DNA of 64,000 nucleotides from Moringa oleifera (Eukaryota; Streptophyta; Magnoliopsida; Brassicales; Moringaceae): positions 434,001 through 498,000 of the forward strand of contig JAJFZO010000882.1 of the NCBI GenBank assembly GCA_021397835.1. The letters are read 5' to 3'. Under the pieces are notes generated by a model. That model saw only the letters and a list, made by a program, of their open reading frames with translations, was not told where the DNA came from and made no database searches. Shown here piece after piece: positions 46,561 through 64,000 of the stretch (its first letter is position 1; the number at the start of each line of letters is the position of its first letter). The translations under genes and the position numbers were made by a program.

Positions 46561-49500
46561 ACTCACTTAAAAAGACTTTAGATCGGTCTTAAATTTATTT
46601 AGTTTAAAGATCTTAAAATTTATATTTATTTATATAATTTTATAATTTTTTAGGTTTGATTGTTTTTTAAAAATTATGAGCTTCAACATTTAACATAATT
46701 TAAAATTAAATAAAATTAAATTAAATATTTTAAAATTTAAATTATATATTTATACAAAATTTTAAGAGTTTATTTGAATTTTTATATCAATCCCTCAAAA
46801 AATTAGAATCAACCCAAAACACGTTCAAGAAAAGAAAATTATTTAATTACTTGAAAAACTTCAAAGTAACTTACAATTAATATGAAACACATAGTTATCT
46901 TAATTATGTATATATATACCTATTTAATATAAATAGACAAATCGTGAGTAATAAAGATATATCAATTGGACAAACTCATGCGTTAAGACCCTCATAAATT
47001 CATTATGTTTTTTTTTTAAATCCATGAAAATTTAGATTAATTCTTCAATAATTTTTATATTCTTATCTCTCTGTCTCTATGTAGATATATATGTATATAT
47101 TAATTGCATAGTGTTGTATTGATTAGATGGGTGTTGTTTGGTGAAATAGAAACCCTAATATAAATTTTGTTTTAATTTATCATGTTGATATGATGAAAAA
47201 TAGTTAGAATTTAAAATATTAATTTTATTAAATCATCAAATATGAATATTTTTTTTCAAAATAAATACATATCAGATCAAAAATCTTGATGAAATATTAC
47301 GGGGAAGTGATTTTTGGTGGGCAAAGTGAAAACCCTAATTTTTAGTGTCTTCATATCAATGATTTTTTGTGACCCAACAAAATGGAGAGAGGGATAAAGA
47401 ATTAATGCTTTATATTTTCTTTCACCAAAAAAGAAAAAAAAAAGGGGTTTATTTTGAACTTTTTATGTTTTTTAGAAAAGAACAAAAGATGAGTCCCCTA
47501 GGGCCCAAGGCTCTTTGTGCAAGGGGGCACTCATCATTCACATTCAACATGTTTGTTTCCATTAGGGCAGACATTATAATTTATGCGTTGCTAAAGTTTG
47601 TAGATGTCCCATATCTTTTGATTTTTTTGGGTAATTTTTAATTTATATTTATGTTTACTTTTAATAATTTTACTTTCCGTATTATATTTTTAATCGTAAC
47701 CATGTGTATTATGTACCATCTAATAATCTTAATTACTTATACTCTGTTACAAATATCTTGATCAATTGATTAATAAGTTTTTAATTTTGAAAAATAAAAA
47801 TATTTTTATTTTTATTTTATACTTTTAAGTATAATTGGGTTAATTGTGTATGTATATATATATATGATATTTTAATTTGATTTGATTTAAACTTTATTGT
47901 TAATTTTTTATGAAAGAGTTATTCAAATTAAATATTTTTTGTGATGAATTCTGACTTAATTTTTTTTATAAAAAATACTTAAATTATTATATATCATGAA
48001 AAATTTTAAAATTTCATATATAAAAATATTTTTTGAAAAATTTATACCATTAAAATTTATAAATGAAATAAATTAAAAATCATTTAAAATTTAAAAATAT
48101 ATTCAAAATAAAATATAAAATTTATTTTTGTCTATTTTGATATATTTTTTGAAGTTAAAATCTAATTTGAATTAAATTTTAATATGAAATTTATAATTGA
48201 TCCAATCAATACGTTACAATTTAAATTACATAGTGGGTGGTTGCAAAGAATTTTTTTTTTATATATAGTTATTCTTAATTTAATAATTTTGATATAATTT
48301 TTGAAATAATTTGATTAAAATGAATTATTTTTTAAAATTGAATCATATTATGATAAAATGTGAAAATTTACCAAACTCTGAAAAAGAAAAAAGAAAGATA
48401 GTTATATAAAATTTGAAGAAATAAAATATTTCTCACAAATAATCCTACGAAGTTATTTTAATAGTTCTCCACAAATGCAAAGTGTTTGATTTCTTACAGA
48501 AAATCATGCGCATATTGATGTAAAATTTAAAATTTAATTTTTATTTTTAATGTGTAATATTTAAATATAAAAATAAATTATATTCATTTTTCATTTTACA
48601 TATCTAAAATTTTGAATTAATTATGTATCTAATGTTTTGATTTTATTTAATTGAACTCATAATAATAATGTTAAAATTGAATTTATTTTTAAATTTATTT
48701 TTAAATTTATTTTATATTTTTAATATTATTTTAAAATATAAAAAATATAATGTTAATTTATATGGTTTACCATGCTATTTTTTAAAAGTAATTATCACTA
48801 AATGCATACACAATTACTATTCTGTATAATTGGACCTAAACTACATTGATAAACATGATCCAGTAGTGAAGAGAAAATGGGCCTGACCCGAGTATGGAAA
48901 TTCGCCCAATCACCAGTTGGGTCCAGTCCAAGATGAAAATCGTGATATTTTGCTGTACATTTGATATCCCAATTCGGATCGGGCTGAGATCGGATGCATC
49001 AGTAGGCCGAACGGGTAAGGGTTTGATAAAGAGAAAATAAAGAATGGAAAAAGTGACATGCGGATAAATATACAACAAAATCATGTGGTTGGCGTTAAGA
49101 ATTATTAATTTTTTTAAAAAATAATATTGTATATAATTTTAAATATAAATTTTTATTATAAAATTTAAAATTTCAAAAATATGAGATCAATTTAATTTTA
49201 AAATAATTTCAACAAACTAAAAATCAGTAATTTATAATTAAAAAAATCATTATCAAATTTTATGAACAAATAGTTCTTAATTATTTTTTGAATAATACTT
49301 TAACAACAAAAATCAAGGTAATTCATTCATTATATTACTAAATATTAATATAATCACTATAGTTTTTCTTTTTTTGTAAGTTATTTGATAAAATAATAAT
49401 TAATTTAAAGATTAATTATATCAATAAAACATACATTTTGTATAAAATTTTAAAATGAGACTTACAAAGAAAGTTAAATTTATTTAAAATTTATTATTTT

Positions 49501-50690
49501 ATTAAATTTTTAAAATAAAATTTTTATTTATAAGTTTTATTAATATTAATAATTTTATGTGCACATATATATGCATGTGACTTTTATTTATATAATTATT
49601 ATAATATATTTTAAAAATATTATCAAAATAAATAAAATATTTTTTCACATTAAATTTAGTAAAAACATGTAAAATATAAATATTTAAATAAAGTAAAAAT
49701 ATTTCATTTTAATAATATTTAAATTTATAATAAAATAATTATATAAATAAAAATCATATGCACGTTATTTTTATATGTAAAACTGTTAATATTAATAAAA
49801 ATTTTATGTTGAGTAAGTTTTAAATAAATATAAATTTTTCTAAAAATGTTGATTTGAAATTATAAATAAAATATAAATTTTTTATATAATAAATTTTCAA
49901 TTAAAATATTTTATGTTTAAATTTTATTTTAATAAATAAATAAATAATAAAAAATAAATTGTGAAAAGTGGGTGGGTTACATAATTAACAACCTACAAAG
50001 AAAAAAATTAGGAGAAGCAAAGAGGGAAATTTAAGTCAAAAGACAAACACTATCATGCCCTACCCACCGAAACTGTTCCGTTTGCTTTTGGCAACTTGTA
50101 CTTCATACTCACCCTACTCTAACATAGGGAGAGAAGTGAAAATACATAATTTTAAACTACACATATATCGAATTATTATTTTTAAATTTTAAATATTAAT
50201 AAAAATTAATTTGTAGGTATGATGTTTTGATTTATTTTAATTTAAATCATGTATTTTTTTAAAAATAACTATTTAAATTAGAGATACTGTACAACAAAAT
50301 TTAATTTAAATATTTTATAAATAAAAAAATACTTAACTATCATAAAAAAGAAATCTAAAATCTTTTGAGTTATATATATAAACACATTAAATTTTATATT
50401 GATAAAAATTTTAAAAAATATTAAAACATTATTAATGAATTAAAGATGAATCAAAAATAAAATACAAAATTTATTAGAGTTATTCTTAAAATATTCTAAC
50501 AACATAATATTTTTAATTTTCACCGAAGTCAATGTTTAATTTAAATTTATTAAAAAATTTAATATAATTATTTAATAGATAAATTAAGATTTAAATTAAA
50601 AAATGAGTTTAGTGTAATGAGTAAATATTTATTAGTGAAATTAAATTATATATATTCATATGTTTTACAATTGGAGCAATTAAATTATAT
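46561..50690. other. AT-rich intergenic DNA with repeat copies and one GC-richer islet
   Basis: No gene is recognised. Degenerate family A repeat copies occur near 47880-48190 and 50260-50560. A GC-richer islet at 48830-49080 contains TGGGCC near 48879 and CGGATCGGGC near 48976, and looks promoter-like without an evident gene. A second islet near 50050-50130 has no assignment. Confidence 0.45.
49430..49890. repeat. AT-rich fold-back element, family B, copy 2
   Basis: It shares order and motifs with the elements near 0.9 kb and 59.0 kb, including TTATTAATATTAATAATTTT, ATTATCAAAATAAATAAAAT and a right end with ATTATAAATAAAATATAAAT. The two halves are approximate inverted copies around a centre near 49690. 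No coding capacity. Confidence 0.5.
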
Positions 50691-50879
50691 TTTGAATTTC
50701 AATGAGACCAGTCAAGGTTATGGTTACCAAGGAAAGGAAGGAAAAACACAGTAAACCCAGTTCATCCTCAAGATTTGGAGTGAATCCTGGTTACAGGCGG
50801 CTAGGATTCTCTCCAATCCAAGGGAGTTTGCGGTCCAATGGTCTGAACCTATGTCATGTCTTTATGTGGGTGTACTTAA

Positions 50880-51961
50880 CCAAGCCGTGGGTTCCGTAGC
50901 ATGAGATCCGTGCCCCTACTAGGCGTCTCTTCTTCTCCATCAACGCCATATCCTCCTCCTGCCTCACGTTTGTCCAACGGCTCCTCTTGTCTCTTTCTCT
51001 GTCTGTTCCCACATCCGCGGCTGCGCAACACGAGGTTACTTTAGTCCGTGGTCGTCTGCTCCCGAGCTGGTTACGATCTGAAGAAGGTTTGGTTCTCACC
51101 CATCTAGTTTTGCTTCATGTTTTGAGCTTCCGTTATCAACAGCCGTTTTTTATGTTCATTTCGTTTTTACGTGTTTTCACTGGAGCATTTCTAGCAGTTT
51201 TTTTCTTCTGAAAAGAGAAGTGAAAACAAATTCTTGCTCTGAATTTTGGATGTCTAATTTTTGAAGGTTGGACTTTTTGAATTTTGAGCTTTTATATTCA
51301 ATTGTTTGCAAGTGGGTGTTCATTGGTGCAGTTAATGAATTACAGGTTTATTTAAATTCCTCTGTGTTTTCTTGAAATCGATTTCTTTGCTTTTTCCCAC
51401 TGTACTTGGATCCTATTCAATTGTTATGCATGGGCATCTGTCTATGTCAAAAATGGGTACTGTATTTGTAAGAGGTCATGGTTTGTGCTATTCTTGACTT
51501 GTCTGACGATCACAAATCATGAATGCTGTTTGTGTGTCTATGTTTGATTGCACATTCATTAGTATTACCCATAGTATGTGCATATAAATTTTTGTAAGTT
51601 GATCCATTTATTAATCTCGAACTGGTAAGACTGTCTTAAAGTTTGCTTAAGTTTAGGTATTGGCATATAAATCGTATATTATATTGAAGAATTTTAACTT
51701 CTCTATCAACATCTACCTCCCTTGAGTAGCACACCAAACTGTTCAAAATACATATGTGAAAGAGCCTTTATGGCAAATCTAATGATGACTGCCAACTAAC
51801 TTAATTGGTATCGTGATTTGTGATGTACAAAGACTTGGCATCAAATCTTAGTTACACCATTGGAGAGATTGGGAGGTTAAGAGAGTAGGTAATTAACATA
51901 CTACTTCTCGATTTAAGGAAAAGAACCAAAACATCTAAGTTAAAATACTTTTTTTTTTTCA
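50880..51961 (+). promoter_or_regulatory. ADCS 5'UTR exon and 5'UTR intron
   Basis: GC-balanced sequence from about 50880 to 51083 resembles a leader exon, ending at a plausible donor (GAAGAAG then GTTTGG). A T-rich acceptor TTTTTTTTTTCAG ends at 51963, after which 58 bases of leader without an ATG reach the start codon at 52022. The gap of almost 900 bases fits a leader intron. The exact transcription start is unknown. Confidence 0.5.
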
Positions 51962-52021
51962 GACGTTGCAGATAAGGAGAGGTGTTGTAGGCTTCTTGTC
52001 AAACTTCCACTAAAGAAGAAA

Positions 52022-58738
<6,717 letters not shown>

Positions 58739-58893
58739 GAAACCGAATACGGCATGGAAAATTTTCTTTGTTGTAAGCCTTTTTTTTCTTGAAGATTTGA
58801 CACGTGATAAGAGCATACAGCAATCGGCAGAAACATGCAGCGATCTGGTTTAGTTTAGTTTTCTTCGCGGTTCATAATTGTTTTGCTCATATG

Positions 58894-58899
58894 AATAAA
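58894..58899 (+). terminator. Candidate poly(A) signal AATAAA for ADCS
   Basis: AATAAA lies 156 bases after the ADCS stop codon in an otherwise T-rich 3' flank. The position is suitable for a plant near-upstream element. No cleavage-site evidence is available. Confidence 0.5.
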
Positions 58900-58954
58900 C
58901 TTTTTACGCTGAACTCTTCATGTTTGTATTGTTGTTACACCCCGAAATGAAAAT

Positions 58955-59405
58955 AAATATATTTAAAAATTAAATTATAAAATTAATTATATAAAAAATT
59001 ATATTTTACTTGTTATCTTAAATTGAAATTTATAAAAAAATTATATTTATTTGATATTTACGTTTTTATTAAATTTTTAATTTAAAAATTTTGTTAAATT
59101 TATTTAATATTAATAATTTTATACATATATTATATATAATTTTTATTTATTTAATTATTTTAATATTATTAAAATAAGTAAAATAATTTTTATATTAAAT
59201 TTAATGAAAAATATAAAATATAATATTTACAAAGAGCGAGAAGAGTGAACATTTTGTTTTTGTTTTTTTTATAACATTTAATGAAGTAAAAAGTTAATTG
59301 CGCAAGTTAATTTCACCGTTAATGCTAATGTAAATTATAAATGAAATTTTTATATTAAAAATTTAATAAAAACGTAAGATATAAATTTTTTATAAATCTC
59401 AATTT
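58955..59405. repeat. AT-rich fold-back element, family B, copy 3
   Basis: The left end contains TTGAAATTTATAAAAAAATT and TACGTTTTTATTAAATTTTT. The right end near 59345-59400 has the inverted counterparts AAAAATTTAATAAAAACGTA and AAATCTCAATTTGAGA. Terminal inverted arms of at least 60 bases are visible. It is the clearest copy of the three and sits immediately 3' of ADCS. Confidence 0.6.
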
Positions 59406-61090
59406 GAGAATGTGATCAAAACATTTATTATTGTAATTAATTTTAAACTATATTTATTTTTTAATTTTGATTTTAAATTATTGATTGATTAAATTACATT
59501 TTTAATATTTCAGTTTGTTTAATTTATATCTAATACAATAATGTTGACTTGAAATTTTTATGAAAAGAAATATTTAAGCTACAAATATATATATATATAT
59601 ATATTAAATTTTATACTATTAAAATTTAAAAAACTTATAAAAGATAATTTGTGTGTCAAAAATTATATAAATTTAAAAAAATTTAAAACAGAGTTTAAAA
59701 TTTATTTGAATTATTTTTTAAAATAAATAAAAAATAAAAAATATTATTAATTTGTTATCTTCATTTTAGTAAAAATTCAAATTGAATTAAATTAAATAAT
59801 AAAGATATAATTAAATTAATCAATATTTTAAATTTTAAATTAAAAAACACATATAATTTTATTGTTTTAATATATATTTTTAATTGTCTAGTTGTTTTGG
59901 CTTGCTGCTTGTTATAACTTAGAATCCTTGATGATTTGAATTTTGTATTATTTTTTAGTAAATATTTGTTGAAGACAGGTGTGAGTTTATATTAGGAAGC
60001 CGGCATACAAGACTGACTTGCATTGAAGAAGGGTAGTTGACTACTTGGAAATAGTTAAAATATTTTGAGCATATTGTAATTAATTTAATTGCTAAAATCA
60101 TGTAGCATACAATTATTTCATATTTAAATTAAAATATTTTATTAATTTTTTTAATAAAAATTGTAGATCTTTTCAAGATGTACATAATGTAAAATTCATC
60201 CCAAGTCATTTATGTGAAGTATGATTGACTCGAGAATTATCAAAAAGTATCGGAAAATAACAAATTTAAATATTAACAAATAAGTTGCCTCAATTTATTA
60301 AAATAAAATAAAATAAATGAAAGAAAGTTGTTTGTATGTATTAACATTATTTTATGGATGAATATAAAATTTTTTAAAATTATATTTATATTTATTTAAA
60401 TTTTAATATATTGATTAAGTAAATTTTATATCTAATCATTTAACTTGGTTTAAGTTATATTTTGACTCAATTAACTATGAAATTAAAGAAATTTTTGTTG
60501 TTAAAATGTTTAAAATTTGATTTAATATTCATAAATTTAGGTAAATGTTATTTAAAATTTTTTAAAATATATATTTTTTAATTTTAATTTTGTATTTTTA
60601 AGTGTACTCGAATAAATTTTAGATTAATAAAAAATAATCAAATTAAAATGTAATTTAAATTATTATAATAAAATTAAATATATTTTTTATTAAAATACTT
60701 AAAAAATTACACAAATAAATTTAACACTCAAATTTACATTAATCTTTTAACTTTAAATAATTTTTTATTCACGAACTATATATTATGACTTTTTAAAATT
60801 TTTGAGAGTAAAAAATTTTTAAAAATATTTTTAGCATTCAAACAATTTGATTTCTTTATATACGTAAAAATATTTAAATTAAAATTAATTATATGAAATA
60901 CATAATTTAAATATTTAAAAATTTAAAAATATTTAAATAAATTTAAATATTAATTATATAATTAAATTTAATTAATATTTTAAAATGACAAATAAAAAAT
61001 GAATATAATTAATATTTTTATTTTATTAAAGTGAAATATGATTTTGTGGTTAGGGATGGCTAGATAGTAGAAATTTTAACTTTTCCACGC
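59406..61090. other. AT-rich intergenic DNA between ADCS and chorismate synthase
   Basis: No gene is seen. Degenerate family A material occurs at about 59500-59760 and 60560-60960, and a short (AT)n run at 59586-59604. A GC-richer patch near 59995-60050 has no recognisable content. The right end leads into the chorismate synthase promoter. Confidence 0.5.
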
Positions 61091-61353
61091 CATTTTATTA
61101 CATCTTCTTCTACCTACCCACCAATAAAAGAAATTGAAAAAAAAAATGGGGAGTTAGGTGGGCATAGCGTTCAATCAACAGGAAACCAGCACACCCAACA
61201 GCCCCATAACACCAGGCCCGCCCCCACTAGCTCACCAACCCCCACGATCATCGACCACACATAAAACACGTAAAGTCTCTGCATTTCATTCTGCTTCTCC
61301 ATCCTCCTCGTGGTTTGGTTGTTGGCGCGGGTGGAAATTTGGAACGGGAGAGC
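61091..61353 (+). promoter_or_regulatory. Chorismate synthase promoter and 5'UTR
   Basis: AT content falls sharply at about 61080. CCAATAAAAG at 61120 offers a CCAAT/TATA-like pair, followed by a C-rich leader to the ATG at 61354. An alternative upstream frame (61158-61595) is not in the conserved reading frame. Confidence 0.45.
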
Positions 61354-63427
61354 ATGGCTTCTTCTATAGCGTCGAAGCCCTTTCTCGGGGCTACCAGAGC
61401 CGAGTCCGGGTTGGGTTCTGCTCTGTCGTCGGATCTTCTCAGGCTCTCGTCTCCTGCCGTTCAAATCTCGATTCGTGGCCGTACGCTGAAGAAACTCCGT
61501 TAGTTGCTCTCTCTCTGTTTTGTTTTGCTTTCAATTTTTTGTTGATTTCTCATTTGATCATTTGTATGCATTTAATTTCTCTGAAATTGCATTAAGTTTG
61601 TCATGTAAAAAGCTTTCTAATTGTACCTGTAATTATTGTTTTGTCTCACATTGTAGTCCTTGTTGCTTTGTTGCAGTTGCTGAATTCTTTTTGAGATAAT
61701 GTGAATGTGAATATTAAATGATCGACTAAGTTTGTGTTTCCTGCTTTTTGGCTTTAATGTGTATTTGTTTTTTTATCAGAATATGTATATATCTACTATT
61801 TACATAACACTAAGAGGCGTGTAACCCTTTGCAAGTGTGGTTATAGCCTCTAGAGATTAGGACTTCTATGAAATCTACAAAACCCTTATCCTTTACAAAA
61901 GAAGTATCTTATACCCACAATTTCGAAGCACGTACCAAGGGTAGCTGAAGTGTATTGTTTAGTAAGGATTACATATCTTTTTCCGTGAACTTATTTCCAA
62001 CATTTTTCTAGAAATGCCAGTGAGAATGTAACTGATGGCTGACTTTCAGCTTATGTTCTGCCTTAATGCCCAAAGTATTTGAGGAGCCTATGTGAGGTTG
62101 TTAGTAAAGTTAGGCAGCAAAGTATCTTTATTAAACAAGTGAAGTTATGAATTTAATTTTTAGAGTGAAAAAAACACCATCAAGTCTACAAGGAGTGCTT
62201 ATGGGAAATATTTTCAGCTTTCTTTCCAGCCTTAGTAGTCTAGTGATCTTTCCTCCTTTCATTGGTTCAACAGGTGACAAGAAGGAATATGGATGAAGAT
62301 CTTGGCTTGCTCCCTAGATTGTAGTTCTTGTCGCTATCAATTGGAAATGAACATCATACTTCTTTTAGAAAAACAGTCCATATGTATGGTGATTTGTTGG
62401 AACTAGGAAAAGCTGTTTTCTTATTCTATTACATATTTATAACAGTTTACCTCATAATTGCTATGTTGAAGAACCCTACTATGCTTGGGATTACCTGTTC
62501 TATCCCTTTTTCTGTCAATTAGAACCAAAAGGAAAGGGGTAATCTTTTTTCTTTTTCTTTTTTTAATATGCTACTTCTTGAGGCCACGGCTCCTCTCTAC
62601 TCTTTGTTGAGACTTAATATATATGTCCCTTCTGAGTAGTCATGTTTCAACATGTGGCAACAGGTTCTTGCCTTGTGGGTTTGGGCCTCAAAGAAGAATA
62701 TTTCCATATCATGTTTGTGCAATATTGAATTCACTGTTGTGCTAGTGAAAGTTTAAAGAAATTGTTCCAAATTTGAGTCTAATATGCCACATTTGGACAA
62801 ATTAAGTGGAGGCCTTGAATTTTAACATTTTACATATTGCCTGACAGAAATACAGGCAGCTGGGAGCACATTTGGGACTTATTTCCGTGTTACCACATTT
62901 GGGGAATCTCATGGAGGTGGTGTAGGTTGTATTATTGATGGATGTCCTCCTCAGCTTCCTGTCTCAGAGTCTGATTTGCAAGTAGATCTTGACAGAAGGT
63001 ATTTGATATTGAGGATTTATCATTATATTTTAAGCTTACAGAGTGATGGCACTGTGTATCCCCCAGAGTGGTAATTTGTTCTATGGTTTGTTGTTTGCAT
63101 GTTGATGCAAGTGACCATGCAATGCAATAAAGTTTGTGTTTACGGTAATTTTATGGTTAATGAATGCGGCAATGTAGAGGGTTAACTATTGCAGTTATTT
63201 TTTCCAGGAGACCAGGTCAGAGCCGAATTACGACTCCAAGGAAAGAGACTGATACATGTCGCATATCTTCTGGGATTTCTGAAGGTCTGGTGTCTCTCTT
63301 GGACTCGTAATTGTTTTCTATGAATAATTGGTGCACCTACATGTATACTGATGATTTGTTACTTGTAGGACTGAGTACTGGCACACCCATCCATGTATTT
63401 GTACCAAATACTGACCAGAGAGGACAT
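61354..63427 (+). CDS. CS: Chorismate synthase, plastid precursor, 5' part (truncated by window edge)
   Basis: Four exons are visible: 61354-61498, 62848-62998, 63208-63284 and 63369-63427, encoding the first 144 residues with phases intact. The window ends inside intron 4. Residues 1 to about 50 are a Ser/Ala/Leu-rich transit peptide ([20 protein letters not shown]). Conserved chorismate synthase sequence follows: [20 protein letters not shown], the family signature with the active-site histidine at H70, then [20 protein letters not shown] and PNTDQRGH. The enzyme removes phosphate from EPSP using reduced FMN, giving chorismate, the last shikimate-pathway step and the substrate of the ADCS encoded 2.6 kb upstream. 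Intron 1 is long (1.35 kb) and begins right after the transit peptide, an arrangement often seen when targeting sequences were added to plastid enzymes. Confidence 0.96.
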
Positions 63428-64000
63428 GTAAGTATCTGGTGCTTGAGTTGTCACAATTTTTGGAAATGATTGCGCCAAACAACATCCTGCTGTTTGAAAG
63501 ATGGTTCCTTTTCTTTTGATTTCTTTTATGTAAAAAGTTTCATCAAGAAAAAAGAAGAGACATACTGGATCTCATGGGGTAATTATATCACCATATTTGA
63601 ATAAGATGCAACTATTCAGGGAAAAGGTGGGGTGTCTTCAGATTCCTTTTTTTGGCGGTAATTGTTCTCTTCATTAATTTATCATCATCGAGAATGAGTT
63701 GCTTGGGACCTCGCCAAGGTTATGTTGTGCATGTGGTATTTTATAGGACTCGATGGCTCTAATTCGCATATTGTGTCCAAAATGATTGCGTTTCACTTAT
63801 GGTGCATTTATTTTCTTTGTCTTGAAGCGTCAACTTCTAGGTGTCTTACAATGTTGCTGTTGTAGTATCACAATCTTTCCTGCATGTGGCATCATGTTTA
63901 ATGGTGGTTTGTTTCAGTGTATAAAAGTGTGCCATAGCATGAAAGGAGAAAACTTCCAGTTCCTTCGGAATTCTTTAAAATTCATAAGACATCGGTCACC
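63428..64000 (+). other. Intron 4 of chorismate synthase, running off the window
   Basis: A consensus donor (GTAAGTATC) follows codon 144. The next conserved exon, expected to begin with a DYSEM-like sequence after RGH, is not found before the window ends. The sequence is T-rich and noncoding. Confidence 0.75.

Overview
The window is nuclear DNA of a dicot plant. Genes are split by many GT-AG introns, the introns and intergenic DNA are very AT-rich, and the products include a photosystem I antenna protein, chloroplast-targeted enzymes, a CRINKLY4-related receptor and a miR160 hairpin. I could not resolve the genus. No bacterial-type operon, CRISPR array, tRNA or rRNA gene was seen.

Layout, left to right. 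1-3000: unassigned moderately GC-rich patches around AT-rich repeat DNA. 3186-8006 (-): TMEM115/rhomboid-like Golgi membrane protein, 8 exons. 9800-20996 (-): large plastid-type ABC1K (aarF/UbiB) atypical kinase, 16 exons, whose longest intron carries two fold-back elements. 21001-23649: divergent promoter region shared with LHCA1 (23650-24902, +, 4 exons). 26091-26375 (-): small secreted cysteine-rich defensin-like gene with a truncated copy of its start about 0.7 kb away and a ladder of promoter-derived repeats. 29271-31517 (-): a single-lobe transferrin-like protein with signal peptide and probable GPI tail, in which all the usual iron and carbonate ligands appear replaced. 35992-38304 (+): intronless CRINKLY4-related receptor with a degenerate kinase domain. 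41540-41635 (-): MIR160 hairpin. 52022-58738 (+): aminodeoxychorismate synthase (ADCS), 13 coding exons plus a 5'UTR intron. 61354 to the right edge (+): 5' part of chorismate synthase.

The exon models of the TMEM115-like, ABC1K, LHCA1, transferrin-like and ADCS genes were assembled by eye. In each the exon phases close in frame from ATG to stop. The last two genes catalyse consecutive plastid steps: chorismate synthase makes chorismate, and ADCS diverts it to p-aminobenzoate and folate. They lie head-to-tail about 2.6 kb apart.

The intergenic DNA is not featureless. Two dispersed AT-rich repeat families recur across the window: a fold-back family with copies near 0.9, 49.4 and 59.0 kb, and a second family with about ten degenerate copies. 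There are also local tandem duplications. The best candidates for undescribed biology are the ligand-less GPI-anchored transferrin-like gene, the defensin-like locus with its repeat ladder, and the chorismate synthase/ADCS neighbourhood.
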